This document shows, piece after piece, positions 27,298-42,426 of a DNA stretch of 64,000 nt. Location of the stretch: NCBI RefSeq assembly GCF_001425205.1, contig NZ_LMDW01000001.1, positions 249,928 to 313,927 on the forward strand, read 5' to 3'. This DNA is from Variovorax sp. Root411. GTDB taxonomy: Bacteria > Pseudomonadota > Gammaproteobacteria > Burkholderiales > Burkholderiaceae_C. The position numbers and the translations under genes were made by a program. The first letter of the stretch is position 1. Each line of letters begins with the position of its first letter. The notes beneath the pieces are model-generated. The model did not search any database, had not been told where the DNA came from, and saw nothing but the letters and a program-made list of their open reading frames with translations.

Positions 27298-28424
27298 GCC
27301 TCGCGGCCTATGCCTGCCTGCCCGCGCGGTCGCGCGGCCGCCGGCATGCCGAGCCGCCCGCGCCCACGCGCGACGCCTTCCAGCGCGACCGCGACCGCAT
27401 CGTGCATTCCACGGCCTTTCGCCGGCTGGTCTACAAGACGCAGGTGTTCCTGAACCACGAGGGCGACCTGTTCCGCACCCGGCTCACGCACTCGCTGGAA
27501 GTCGCCCAGCTCGGCCGTTCGATCGCGCGCGCCCTGCGCATCAACGAAGACCTTGTCGAGGCGATTGCCCTGGCGCATGACCTGGGCCACACGCCCTTCG
27601 GCCACGCCGGCCAGGACGCGCTCAACGAGTGCATGAGCGCGCACGGCGGCTTCGAGCACAACCTGCAGAGCCTGCGCGTGGTCGATGCGCTGGAGCACCG
27701 CTATCCGCAGTACGACGGCCTGAACCTCAGCTTCGAGACCCGCGAGGGCATCCTCAAGCACTGCTCGCGCGCGAACGCCGAACGCCTGGAGGCGGCCGAA
27801 CCGCACGGCGTGGCCCGGCGTTTCCTCGACCGCACGCAGCCGGGGCTGGAGGCGCAGCTGTGCAACCTTGCCGACGCCATCGCCTACAACGCCCATGACA
27901 TCGACGATGGCGTGCGCTCGGGGCTCATCGGCGTCGAGCAGTTGTCCGAGGTCGAGTTGTTCGAGCGCTACCGCCGCGAGGCGCTCGCCGAGCACCCGCA
28001 GCTGCAGGGCCGCCGCGTGCTCTACGAGACCATCCGGCGCATGCTGAGCGCGCAGGTCTACGACGTGATCGACGCGACCCGCGCGGCGCTCGAAGTCCTC
28101 GCGCCGGCCGATGCCGACGCGGTACGCAAGGCGCCGCCGGTCGTCGCGTTCAGCGCAGCCATGCAGGCCCAGTCGGAAGACCTCAAGCGCTTTCTTTTCC
28201 GCAACCTCTACCGGCATCCCCAGGTCGCCCAGACCACCGACCAGGCGCGCGACGTGGTGCAGGAGCTGTTCGAGGCCTATCTCGAGCGCAGCGCCGAAAT
28301 GCCTGCTTCCTATGCCGAGCGCCACGACCGGCACCGTGCCGTTGCCGACTACATCGCCGGCATGACCGATCGTTTCGCCATGCGCGAACACGAGCGGCTC
28401 ACGGGGCGCCGGGGCATCGCGTGA
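27294..28424 (+). CDS. dgt: Deoxyguanosinetriphosphate triphosphohydrolase-like protein
   Basis: 376 aa HD-superfamily protein. The metal-binding set [26 protein letters not shown] and the later [13 protein letters not shown] fit the dGTPase-like group (type II, shorter than E. coli Dgt). It presumably hydrolyses dNTPs to nucleoside and triphosphate. The ATG at 27294 overlaps the aroB stop; an upstream in-frame ATG at 27279 lies inside aroB and adds only five residues. It overlaps the next gene by four bases. Confidence 0.9.
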   Translation: MSLAAYACLPARSRGRRHAEPPAPTRDAFQRDRDRIVHSTAFRRLVYKTQVFLNHEGDLFRTRLTHSLEVAQLGRSIARALRINEDLVEAIALAHDLGHTPFGHAGQDALNECMSAHGGFEHNLQSLRVVDALEHRYPQYDGLNLSFETREGILKHCSRANAERLEAAEPHGVARRFLDRTQPGLEAQLCNLADAIAYNAHDIDDGVRSGLIGVEQLSEVELFERYRREALAEHPQLQGRRVLYETIRRMLSAQVYDVIDATRAALEVLAPADADAVRKAPPVVAFSAAMQAQSEDLKRFLFRNLYRHPQVAQTTDQARDVVQELFEAYLERSAEMPASYAERHDRHRAVADYIAGMTDRFAMREHERLTGRRGIA

Positions 28425-29674
28425 GTCCCTTCGCAGCACGGCCGCGTGTTCCCGCTGCTGCCCTGGCCGTCCTGCTGGGCGGCGTCAGCGCGGCGTTGCA
28501 CCTGGGCAAGCTGCCTCCGGCCGTGCCGGCGCTGCAGGCCTCGCTCGGCATCGGCCTGGTCGAGGCGGGCTTCCTGCTGTCGCTGGTGCAGGTCGCGAGC
28601 ATGACCCTGGGGCTGCTGGCCGGGCTCGCGTCGGACGCCATCGGCCTGCGCCGCAGCATGCTGACGGGGCTGGCGGTGCTGACGGTCGCCAGCCTGCTGG
28701 GCGGCATGGTCGGCATCATCGGCGGAACGCACGCCGTGCAATGGCTGCTCCTGCTGCGTGCCGTCGAAGGCATCGGTTTCCTGCTGACGGTCATGCCGGG
28801 GCCGGGGCTGATCCGCGCCCTGACCCCGCCGGGTGCGGACAAGGCGGCGCTGGGCCTCTGGGGCGCCTACATGCCGCTCGGTGTGGCTCTTGCGCTGCTG
28901 CTGGGCCCTGCATTGATCGCCTGGGGCGGATGGGCGGATTGGTGGTGGGCACTGTCGATCGTGTCGGCCGGAGCCGCGCTCTGGCTGTGGCTGGCGGTGC
29001 CTGGCGACCGGCTTCGCCCGGCCGCGGTGGGCCAGGCCTCCGGCGGCTGGTCGTCGCGCCTGCGTGCCACGGTCGGCGCACGCGCGCCCTGGCTTATCGC
29101 GCTGACCTTCGCCGTGTACTCGTCGCAGTGGATGGCCGTGATCGGCTTCTTGCCCGCCATCTATGCCGGCGCGGGTGTACCGGCCGCCTGGAACGCGGTG
29201 CTCACCGCGCTCGCAGCCGCCATGAACATCGTCGGCAACATTGCAGGCGGCCGCTGGCTGCAGCGCGGCGTGGCGCCGGAGCGACTGCTGCAACTCGGTT
29301 TCCTGACGATGGCGCTCGGGGGCGTTGCCGCCTTCGCGCAGGCAGGGCAGGGTGCAGACGCCCTGGGCCTGCCGCCCGCGCTGCGCTACATCGCCGTGTG
29401 CGCGTTCTCGCTCGGCGGCGGCATGGTGCCGGCCACGCTGTTCCTGCTGGGCGTGCGGCTGGCGCCCGGGCCCACCACCGTTTCGACGACGGTCGGCCTC
29501 ATGCAGCAGGCGTCCTCGCTCGGCCAGTTCCTGGCCCCGCCGGCCGTAGCGTGGATGGCTCACCGCGTTGGCGGCTGGCACTGGACCTGGACCGCCACGC
29601 TGGCCTGCTCGCTGGTCGGCATGGCGATCGCGCGGCGCCTGGGGCGGATTCGCCCTGCGGCGGAGATGGCATGA
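28421..29674 (+). CDS. MFS transporter (CynX/NimT-like)
   Basis: 417 aa major facilitator with about 12 hydrophobic segments. The loop 2-3 motif is partly kept (GLASDAIGLRRSM). GTG start at 28421 overlaps the dgt stop. The family includes cyanate and nitroimidazole transporters, but nothing here identifies the substrate. It sits between dgt and a DUF1415 gene in a run of four-base overlaps, so it is probably co-transcribed with them. Confidence 0.85.
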   Translation: MSPFAARPRVPAAALAVLLGGVSAALHLGKLPPAVPALQASLGIGLVEAGFLLSLVQVASMTLGLLAGLASDAIGLRRSMLTGLAVLTVASLLGGMVGIIGGTHAVQWLLLLRAVEGIGFLLTVMPGPGLIRALTPPGADKAALGLWGAYMPLGVALALLLGPALIAWGGWADWWWALSIVSAGAALWLWLAVPGDRLRPAAVGQASGGWSSRLRATVGARAPWLIALTFAVYSSQWMAVIGFLPAIYAGAGVPAAWNAVLTALAAAMNIVGNIAGGRWLQRGVAPERLLQLGFLTMALGGVAAFAQAGQGADALGLPPALRYIAVCAFSLGGGMVPATLFLLGVRLAPGPTTVSTTVGLMQQASSLGQFLAPPAVAWMAHRVGGWHWTWTATLACSLVGMAIARRLGRIRPAAEMA

Positions 29675-30273
29675 CCCACCCGGCGACAATCGCATCTGCC
29701 CAGGCCGAAGCCGACACGCGGCGCTGGCTCGAACGCGCGGTGATCGGCCTCAACCTGTGCCCGTTCGCAAAGGCCGTGCACGTGAAGGCGCAGGTCCACT
29801 ACGCCGTGTACGAGCCGGCCGAGGAGGCCGACCTGATGGACGCGCTTCTTGCCGAAGCGAAAGACCTCGCCGCACTCGACGCCGCCGTGCGCGACACCAC
29901 CCTGCTCATTGCACCGAACACCTTGGCCGACTTTCTGGACTTCAACGACTTCACTGCGCGTGCCGAACGCCGGCTTGCGCGCGCCGGTTTCGACGGTGTG
30001 TTCCAGCTGGCGAGCTTTCATCCGCGCTTCCAGTTCGCCGGCACTGATGCCGACGACATCGGCAATGCCACCAACCGCGCGCCGTACCCCACGCTGCACC
30101 TGCTGCGCGAAGACAGCGTGAGCCGCGCGGTCAAGGCGTTCCCCGAGGCCGAGGCCATCTTCGAACGCAACATCGACACGCTCGAAGCGCTGGGCCCCGA
30201 AGGCTGGGCGGCGCTCGACATCGGCCCCGGAAGCGCCAAGCCATTAACACGAACAACGCGACAAGAACCGTGA
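29671..30273 (+). CDS. DUF1415 family protein
   Basis: 200 aa cytosolic protein of unknown function. It has the family features: N-terminal W-L-E-R-A-V-I-G-L-N-L-C-P-F motif, central LDFNDF, and QLASFHPRFQF followed by NATNRAPYP, which suggests a conserved surface with Cys, His, Asn and Arg that could be catalytic or metal-binding (inference). Start ATG at 29671 overlaps the MFS gene, and its stop overlaps the methyltransferase GTG. Confidence 0.88.
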   Translation: MTHPATIASAQAEADTRRWLERAVIGLNLCPFAKAVHVKAQVHYAVYEPAEEADLMDALLAEAKDLAALDAAVRDTTLLIAPNTLADFLDFNDFTARAERRLARAGFDGVFQLASFHPRFQFAGTDADDIGNATNRAPYPTLHLLREDSVSRAVKAFPEAEAIFERNIDTLEALGPEGWAALDIGPGSAKPLTRTTRQEP

Positions 30274-31130
30274 AAACGAACAAGGCCGCCAAGGCCGATG
30301 CGGAGCTGGCCGACGCGCTGCGCCCCGGCCAATCCATCGAACTGCTCAAGGAACTGCACATCCTGACCCGCGAGGGCCGGCTCAACCAGGACTCGCGGCG
30401 CAAGCTCAAGCAGGTCTACCACCTGTTCCAGTTCATCGAGCAACTGCTGCGCGAGTTGCCCGAAGAGGGCGCGGGCGCCACGCTGGCCGACCATGGCGCG
30501 GGCAAGTCGTACCTCGGCTTCATCATCTACGACCTGTTCTTCCGGGCTCGGCAGGGCAGCGGCCACGTCTACGGCATCGAGACGCGCGGCGAACTGGTCG
30601 AGCGCTCGCGCGCGCTGGCGCAGCGCCTGGGCTTCGAGCGCATGTCCTTCCTGAACCTCACCGTGGCCGAATCGGCGCAGGCGAGCGAATTGCCGGCGCA
30701 GATCGACGTGGTCACCGCGCTGCATGCCTGCGACACCGCCACCGACGACGCCATCGCCTTCGGACTGGCCAAGAAAGCGCGCTGCATGGTGCTCGTGCCC
30801 TGCTGCCAGGCTGAAGTGGCCGCCTGCCTGCGCGAAACCAAGGCGCTGTCGCTGTCGCGCACGCCGCTGGCCGAGTTGTGGCGCCATCCGCTGCACACGC
30901 GCGAAATCGGCAGCCAGCTCACCAACGTGCTGCGCTGCCTGTATCTCGAAGCCAACGGCTACAGCGTCACGGTGACCGAGCTGGTCGGCTGGGAGCACAG
31001 CATGAAGAACGAGCTGATCCTGGCGCGCTACACCGGGCAGCGCAAGGCGAGCGCGGCCACGCGGTTGCGCGAGCTGCTAGGCCAGTTCGGGCTCGACGCG
31101 CTGGGCGATACGCGCTTTCGCCTCGCCTGA
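30270..31130 (+). CDS. Class I SAM-dependent methyltransferase
   Basis: 286 aa protein with a Rossmann-type methyltransferase core. Motif I is replaced by ADHGAGKSYLGF, then GIETR (motif II acidic residue) and VVTALHACDTATDD (motif IV), reminiscent of the METTL25/GSTCD-like group. A Cys-Cys pair (VPCCQAE) follows. The N-terminal 60 residues are helical. GTG start at 30270 overlaps the DUF1415 stop. The substrate is unknown; an RNA substrate is a guess from remote family resemblance. Confidence 0.8.
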   Translation: MKTNKAAKADAELADALRPGQSIELLKELHILTREGRLNQDSRRKLKQVYHLFQFIEQLLRELPEEGAGATLADHGAGKSYLGFIIYDLFFRARQGSGHVYGIETRGELVERSRALAQRLGFERMSFLNLTVAESAQASELPAQIDVVTALHACDTATDDAIAFGLAKKARCMVLVPCCQAEVAACLRETKALSLSRTPLAELWRHPLHTREIGSQLTNVLRCLYLEANGYSVTVTELVGWEHSMKNELILARYTGQRKASAATRLRELLGQFGLDALGDTRFRLA

Positions 31131-31147
31131 ACGCCAGCGCTCACCCC

Positions 31148-31843
31148 ATGGCCCGGCTTCCCCGCCTTACGCTGGCCGGCATGCCGCACCACGTGATCCA
31201 GCGCGGCAACAACCGCCAGCCGATCTTTATGGACCGCGCGGACCACGAGAAGCTGCTCGCACTGCTGGCCGAGAACGCCACGCGCTTCGGCATCGCACTG
31301 CACGCCTACGTGCTGATGGACAACCACTTCCACCTGTTGGCCACACCCGACAGCCCCACCGGCCTGCCCCAGTTCATGCAATCGGTGGGCCGAAGCTACG
31401 TGCGCTACTTCAACGACCGGCATGGCCGCAGCGGCACGCTGTGGGAGGGCCGCTACCGGTCCACTCTCATCCAGACCGACCGCTACCTGCTGACCTGCAT
31501 GGCCTACATCGACCTCAACCCGGTTCGCGCGGGCATGGTGGCCGATGCGCGCGACTTCCCCTGGTCCAGCCATGGCCACTACGCCGGACTGCGGCACGAC
31601 CGGCTGCTGACCCCGCATCCGCTGTATTGGGAACTTGGCAACACGCCTTTCGCGCGGGAGGCCGCGTACGTCGAGCTGGTGCGTGGCGGGGTGCGTGCGG
31701 CCGACCAGAGCGCACTGACCGAGGCCACATTGCGGGGCTGGGCCGCGGGCGACGACGACTTTCTCGACAGCCTGCAGAAGTCCACCGACCGCCGGGTGGT
31801 CAAAGCCAAGGCCGGCCGGCCGCCATCGAACTCTTCATCCTGA
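31148..31843 (+). CDS. REP-associated tyrosine transposase (Y1_Tnp, IS200/IS605-like HUH)
   Basis: 231 aa single-strand DNA transposase-like protein (RAYT). The N-terminal PRLTLAGMPHHVIQRGNNRQ is the TnpA-REP signature; the HUH metal motif is MDNHFHLL; the catalytic tyrosine is probably the one in SYVRYFNDRHGR, followed by GTLWEGRYRS and YIDLNPVRA. No terminal inverted repeats or target duplication typical of an IS are visible, as expected for this family, which acts on REP palindromes elsewhere in genomes. An AT-rich tail follows. It seems intact and starts 17 bases after the methyltransferase gene. Confidence 0.93.
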   Translation: MARLPRLTLAGMPHHVIQRGNNRQPIFMDRADHEKLLALLAENATRFGIALHAYVLMDNHFHLLATPDSPTGLPQFMQSVGRSYVRYFNDRHGRSGTLWEGRYRSTLIQTDRYLLTCMAYIDLNPVRAGMVADARDFPWSSHGHYAGLRHDRLLTPHPLYWELGNTPFAREAAYVELVRGGVRAADQSALTEATLRGWAAGDDDFLDSLQKSTDRRVVKAKAGRPPSNSSS

Positions 31844-31890
31844 ACTGAAAAAGCGGCACCGGCCGGCTGCCGAACTGGCTCTTTTGCTCC

Positions 31891-31966
31891 TTCTTTTAAT
31901 ATGTCCCTAATTTAATTCTGACAAGATAACTCAAGATTTAATAGGAATCTGACCCCCATTAAAGTG
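31891..31966. other. AT-rich tail downstream of the Y1 transposase
   Basis: About 76 bases of clearly lower GC content than the surroundings lie between the transposase and gltB. They contain GTCCCTAATTT (31903-31913) and two related octamers, ATTCTGAC (31915-31922) and AATCTGAC (31946-31953), the second followed by a C run. I associate similar sequences with the downstream flank of REP-type transposase genes from memory of other genomes, so a link to the transposase unit is plausible but unproven. Confidence 0.5.
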
Positions 31967-32028
31967 TTTGGCATTCTTTGTGCATCGCAATATGCTCCAT
32001 TTCCCTGCGAAAACTGAAGGAGCGCGCC

Positions 32029-36786
<4,758 letters not shown>

Positions 36787-36820
36787 GCGCCCACGAGTAC
36801 AGAGAACAAAGGAAAGCACG

Positions 36821-38299
<1,479 letters not shown>

Positions 38300-38359
38300 T
38301 TTTTGTTTCAGTTTCGCGGGGTCGGGTTTGTCCCCGGTATCATCCGCCAGAAACCGCAT

Positions 38360-38392
38360 GCCGGGATGCCTGAAAGGGCGCCCGGCTTTTTT
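38360..38392 (+). terminator. Rho-independent terminator after gltBD
   Basis: GCCGGG (38360-38365) pairs with CCCGGC (38381-38386), further pairs (GCC with GGG/C) may form inside, and six T's follow (38387-38392). It ends only six bases before the mlaF start codon. Confidence 0.8.
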
Positions 38393-38398
38393 ATTGAG

Positions 38399-39229
38399 AT
38401 GGACCCCGCCGCACCGCCACAACATCCCTTCGTAGAGTTCCGCGACGTCACGTTCGGCTACGGCGCGCGTGCCATTCTCGACGGCGTTTCCTTCACCGTG
38501 CCGCGCGGCAAGGTCACGGCCCTGATGGGCGCATCGGGCGGCGGCAAGACCACCGTGCTGCGCCTGATTGGCGGACAGCAGAAGGCGCAGCGCGGCGAGG
38601 TGCTCTTCGATGGTCAGGACGTCGTCAGGTTCGACGCCAAGGCGCTCTATGCAGCACGGCGCCGCATGGGCATGCTGTTCCAGTTCGGCGCGTTGTTCAC
38701 CGACATGAGCGTGTTCGACAACGTGGCCTTCCCGCTGCGCGAGCACACCCAGTTGTCCGAAGCGCTGGTGCGCGACATCGTGCTCATGAAGCTCGATGCC
38801 GTCGGCCTGCGCGGTGCGCGCGACCTGATGCCCAGCGAGGTGTCGGGCGGCATGGCGCGGCGCGTGGCGCTGGCGCGCGCGATCGCGCTCGACCCCGACC
38901 TCGTGATGTACGACGAACCCTTCGCCGGCCTCGATCCGATCTCGCTCGGCACGGCAGCGCGGCTGATCCGCCAGCTCAACGACACGCTCGGACTCACCAG
39001 CATCATCGTGTCGCACGACCTCGAGGAAACCTTCCGCATCGCCGACCACGTGATCATCCTGGCCAACGGCGGCATTGCCGCGCAGGGCACGCCCGACGAA
39101 GTGCGCGAGAGCGACGATCCGCTGGTCCATCAGTTCGTCAATGCGCTGCCCGACGGGCCGGTGCACTTCCACTACCCCGGCGTCAGCATCGAAGACGACT
39201 TCGGCAATGTGGAAGGAGGGCGTTCATGA
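38399..39229 (+). CDS. mlaF: Phospholipid ABC transporter ATP-binding protein MlaF
   Basis: 276 aa ATPase of the Mla system, which keeps outer-membrane lipid asymmetry. Walker A is GASGGGKTT, the signature SGGMARRVALARA, Walker B LVMYDEPFAGLDP, and the switch His is in VSHDLEET. The ATG at 38399 is the first start after the gltBD terminator. A longer reading frame from 38303 would start before that hairpin and is not supported. No clear Shine-Dalgarno is seen. It overlaps mlaE by four bases. Confidence 0.93.
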   Translation: MDPAAPPQHPFVEFRDVTFGYGARAILDGVSFTVPRGKVTALMGASGGGKTTVLRLIGGQQKAQRGEVLFDGQDVVRFDAKALYAARRRMGMLFQFGALFTDMSVFDNVAFPLREHTQLSEALVRDIVLMKLDAVGLRGARDLMPSEVSGGMARRVALARAIALDPDLVMYDEPFAGLDPISLGTAARLIRQLNDTLGLTSIIVSHDLEETFRIADHVIILANGGIAAQGTPDEVRESDDPLVHQFVNALPDGPVHFHYPGVSIEDDFGNVEGGRS

Positions 39230-40008
39230 CCTGGTGGAAACCAGCCGACCTCGGCTTCGCGGTGCGCCGCCATTTGGCCAACCTGGGCTATGGCGCGAAG
39301 CTTTTCATGCGCCTGGTCGGCCCGGGCGCGCAGATCATGCGCCGCTTCGGGCTGGTGCGCGACCAGATCCATTTCCTGGGCAACTACTCGCTCGCGATCA
39401 TCGGCGTGTCGGGGCTGTTCGTCGGCTTCGTGCTGGGGCTGCAGATGTATTACGCGCTGCAGCGCTACGGCTCTTCCGAAGCGCTCGGCCTGCTGGTCAC
39501 GCTGAGTCTCGTGCGCGAGCTCGGGCCCGTGGTGGCGGCCCTGCTCTTCACCGGACGCGCCGGTACGTCGCTTACCGCGGAGATCGGCCTCATGAAGGCC
39601 GACGAGCAATTGAGCGCCATGGAGATGATGGCGGTCGATCCGGTGCAACGCATCCTCGCGCCGCGCTTCTGGGCCGGCGTCATCACCATGCCGCTGCTGG
39701 CGGCCGTGTTCAGCGCGGTCGGCATCATGGGCGGCTACGTGGTGGGCGTGCTGATGCTGGGCGTGGACCCGGGCGCGTTCTGGGGCCAGATGCAGGGCGG
39801 CGTCGACGTGTGGCGCGACGTCGGCAATGGCGTCATCAAGAGCATCGTCTTCGGCTTCACCGTGACCTTCATCGCGCTGCTGCAGGGCTACGAAGCCCAG
39901 CCCACGCCCGAAGGCGTGTCGCGCGCGACCACGAAGACCGTGGTCACGGCATCGCTGGCGGTGCTGGGGCTCGACTTCCTGCTCACCGCCATGATGTTCA
40001 GTATCTAA
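39226..40008 (+). CDS. mlaE: Phospholipid ABC transporter permease MlaE
   Basis: 260 aa inner-membrane permease with about five or six hydrophobic segments. The conserved MlaE block (LVRELGPVVAALLFTGRAGTS, AEIGLMKADEQLSAMEMM) is present. Start ATG at 39226 overlaps mlaF. It forms the MlaFEDB complex with its neighbours. Confidence 0.96.
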   Translation: MTWWKPADLGFAVRRHLANLGYGAKLFMRLVGPGAQIMRRFGLVRDQIHFLGNYSLAIIGVSGLFVGFVLGLQMYYALQRYGSSEALGLLVTLSLVRELGPVVAALLFTGRAGTSLTAEIGLMKADEQLSAMEMMAVDPVQRILAPRFWAGVITMPLLAAVFSAVGIMGGYVVGVLMLGVDPGAFWGQMQGGVDVWRDVGNGVIKSIVFGFTVTFIALLQGYEAQPTPEGVSRATTKTVVTASLAVLGLDFLLTAMMFSI

Positions 40009-40047
40009 AGAGGCTCGGCCTCCATCGTTCTAGACAGAGATCAAACC

Positions 40048-40539
40048 ATGCAACGTTCCAACAACGACATCTGGGTCGGCCTGTTCGTGCTGATCGGCGC
40101 GGCGGCGCTGCTCTTCCTCGCGCTGCAGTCGGCCAACCTGCTGAGCCTGAATTTCCAGAAGACCTATGCGGTTACCGCGCGCTTCGACAACATCGGCGGG
40201 CTCAAGCCGCAAACCGCGGTCAAGAGCGCGGGGGTCGTGGTTGGCCGTGTGGAATCAATCGCCTTCAACGACAAGTCCTTTCAGGCCGACGTGACGCTGG
40301 CTTTGCAAAACCGTTACAGTTTTCCCAAGGACAGCTCGCTCAAGATCCTGACCAGTGGCCTGCTCGGCGAGCAGTACATCGGGATCGAGGCGGGCGCCGA
40401 GGAGAAGGCACTGCAGGCCGGCGACACCATCACTTCGACCCAATCGGCCGTGGTGCTGGAAAACCTGATCAGCCAGTTCCTGTACAGCAAGGCGGCCGAA
40501 GGCAATTCTTCGACGCCCGGAACAGCCAATAAGAAATGA
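40048..40539 (+). CDS. mlaD: Phospholipid-binding MCE protein MlaD
   Basis: 163 aa protein with one N-terminal membrane anchor (about 10-30) and a single MCE domain (about 38-118), including the typical FDNIGGLKPQTAVKSAGVVVGRVE and LTSGLLGEQYIGIE. It forms the periplasmic hexameric ring on MlaE. The stop overlaps the mlaA ATG by four bases. Confidence 0.96.
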   Translation: MQRSNNDIWVGLFVLIGAAALLFLALQSANLLSLNFQKTYAVTARFDNIGGLKPQTAVKSAGVVVGRVESIAFNDKSFQADVTLALQNRYSFPKDSSLKILTSGLLGEQYIGIEAGAEEKALQAGDTITSTQSAVVLENLISQFLYSKAAEGNSSTPGTANKK

Positions 40540-41306
40540 AAACACGAGCCCCTTTTTCTGTTGCTATGAATAACGTAGCAAGCCATGCGCGCTGGATGGG
40601 CGCAGCAGCCGTCTTCGCACTGGCGGCCGGTTGCGCCACCGGACCCAACGCCAATCCGGCCGACCCCTTCGAACCGTTCAACCGCGGCGTCTCGCGCTTC
40701 AACGACACCGTCGACGACGCGGTGCTCGTCCCCGTGGCCACGGTCTACCAGAAGGCGCTGCCCTCGATGGTGCGCACCGGCGTGAACAACTTCTTCTCCA
40801 ACATCGGCGATGTCTGGAGCCTGGCCAACAACGTGGCCCAGCTCAAGCTGCAGAACAGCGCCGAGACCTTCATGCGGCTGAACGTCAACACCTTCTTCGG
40901 CCTCGGCGGCCTGCTGGACGTTGCGACCGAGGCGGGCATTCCCCGCCACGAGGAAGACTTCGGCCAGACCCTGGGCTACTGGGGCGTCGGCGCCGGCCCG
41001 TATGTCGTGCTGCCGCTGCTGGGCCCCTCGACGCTGCGCGACACCGCGGCCAAGCCGCTCGACATGTATGGCGACCCGGTGGGCCATGTGGACGACATCC
41101 CATGGCGCAATTCGCTGACGGTGCTGCGCGTCGTCGACAAGCGCTCGCAATACCTGCGCGCCGGCCGCCTGCTCGGCGACGCGGCGCTCGACAAGTATTC
41201 GTTCACGCGCGATGCGTTCCTGCAGCGCCGCCGCAGCCAGGTCTACGACGGCAATCCGCCCAACGATGGCGGCGGCAGCGACGGCGGCGACGGCAGCGAC
41301 AAGTAA
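40536..41306 (+). CDS. mlaA: Outer-membrane lipoprotein MlaA (VacJ)
   Basis: 256 aa lipoprotein (lipobox ALAAGC, Cys33 with this start) that forms the outer-membrane channel removing misplaced phospholipids. Motifs DPFEPFNR at the mature N-terminus, then YWGVGAGPYVVLPLLGPSTLRD, are diagnostic. The ATG at 40536 overlapping mlaD was chosen; the ATG at 40566 would give a shorter, equally possible signal peptide (Cys23). The C-terminus ends in a Gly/Asp/Ser low-complexity tail. The presence of mlaA within the mla operon is normal in beta-proteobacteria but not in E. coli. Confidence 0.94.
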   Translation: MKTRAPFSVAMNNVASHARWMGAAAVFALAAGCATGPNANPADPFEPFNRGVSRFNDTVDDAVLVPVATVYQKALPSMVRTGVNNFFSNIGDVWSLANNVAQLKLQNSAETFMRLNVNTFFGLGGLLDVATEAGIPRHEEDFGQTLGYWGVGAGPYVVLPLLGPSTLRDTAAKPLDMYGDPVGHVDDIPWRNSLTVLRVVDKRSQYLRAGRLLGDAALDKYSFTRDAFLQRRRSQVYDGNPPNDGGGSDGGDGSDK

Positions 41307-41465
41307 GCCGGGGAGCATGAAGGGGAGGCCGCTTGCATCCGGTTGCAAGGCTTCACCTCCCCGACAGGAACCCGGTCGGCCCCATGGGCCTCGAATCCGT
41401 TCCTGTCTCAGCAGCCGGCTTTTCCGGATGCCTGTGGATTTTCAAACTTGAATGAGGGACCCTCA

Positions 41466-42122
41466 ATGAACAACAAGACCTTGCAACGTCGCGATCTCGG
41501 CCGCCTGGTGCTGGCCGGTGCCCTGCTGTTCGGTGCCGCTTTCGCATTCGTCCAGCCCGCCCGCGCCGCCGACGAAGCGCCCGATGCGCTCGTCAAGCGC
41601 CTCTCGACCGACGTGCTCGAGACGATCAAGGCCGACTCGTCCATCAAGTCGGGCGACGTCAACAAGATCATGCTGTTGGTCGACAGCAAGATCATGCCCA
41701 ACGTCAACTTCCAGCGCATGACGGCCTCGGCCGTCGGCCCGGCCTGGCGCACGGCGACGCCCGAGCAGCAGAAGCGCCTGCAGGACGAATTCAAGACCCT
41801 GCTGGTGCGCACCTATGCCGGCGCGCTCGACCAGGTGACCGACCAGAGCGTCACCATCCGTCCGTTCCGCGGCTCGCCCGACGACAAGGACGTGCTGGTG
41901 CGCACCGAGGTCAAGGGCCGCGGGGATCCGGTCCAGCTCGACTACCGCCTCGAGAAGACCCCCGGCCAGGGCGCCGGCTGGAAGGTCTACAACCTGAATG
42001 TGCTGGGCGTCTGGCTGGTCGACACCTACCGCACCCAGTTCGCGCAGGAAATCAACAAGAGCGGCGTCGACGGCCTGATCGCCGCACTGGCCGCGCGCAA
42101 CAAGGGCAACGGCAAGAGCTGA
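41466..42122 (+). CDS. mlaC: Periplasmic phospholipid-binding protein MlaC
   Basis: 218 aa periplasmic shuttle carrying phospholipid between MlaA and MlaD. A signal peptide with an RRDLGR n-region and hydrophobic core ends near PARAAD (residue 35). The MlaC/Ttg2D domain includes RMTASAVGPAWRTATPEQQ and WKVYNLNVLGVWLV. The start at 41466 has a GAGGGA Shine-Dalgarno; the preceding 159 bases after mlaA hold no gene. Confidence 0.95.
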   Translation: MNNKTLQRRDLGRLVLAGALLFGAAFAFVQPARAADEAPDALVKRLSTDVLETIKADSSIKSGDVNKIMLLVDSKIMPNVNFQRMTASAVGPAWRTATPEQQKRLQDEFKTLLVRTYAGALDQVTDQSVTIRPFRGSPDDKDVLVRTEVKGRGDPVQLDYRLEKTPGQGAGWKVYNLNVLGVWLVDTYRTQFAQEINKSGVDGLIAALAARNKGNGKS

Positions 42123-42134
42123 CCGGAGCGCACG

Positions 42135-42410
42135 ATGCTGGTCCTGCCGACCCGACTCACCCACGACGAGGCCCCCGCCTGCATGCGCATGCTGCAGCAG
42201 GGGCTGAAGGGCCAGGTCGATTCGTCGTCCACCGTGGTCGACGCGACGGCGCTGGCCCAGTTCGACTCGTCGGCACTGGCCGTGCTGCTCGAATGCCGTC
42301 GCGAGTCGAGCGCGCTGGGCCGGGGCTTCTCGGTCAAGGGCCTGTCGCCCCGGCTGCGCGAACTGGCTGCGCTGTATGGCATTGCGGGCCTTTTGCCGGC
42401 CGCGCCCTGA
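42135..42410 (+). CDS. mlaB: STAS-domain protein MlaB
   Basis: 91 aa cytosolic STAS protein, subunit of the MlaFEDB complex. The FDSSALAVLLECRR segment carries the conserved D-S/T-S-A-L motif of MlaB, and GLSPRLRELAALYGIAGLL completes the fold. ATG at 42135 is 12 bases after the mlaC stop. Confidence 0.9.
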   Translation: MLVLPTRLTHDEAPACMRMLQQGLKGQVDSSSTVVDATALAQFDSSALAVLLECRRESSALGRGFSVKGLSPRLRELAALYGIAGLLPAAP

Positions 42411-42426
42411 AAAAGTAGCAGCCCCT

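Noticed and set aside
31850-31890. Intrinsic terminator after the Y1 transposase (GC-rich inverted bases near 31854-31872)
   Set aside because: The stem is short and bulged, and the T-rich bases do not follow directly. Not convincing.
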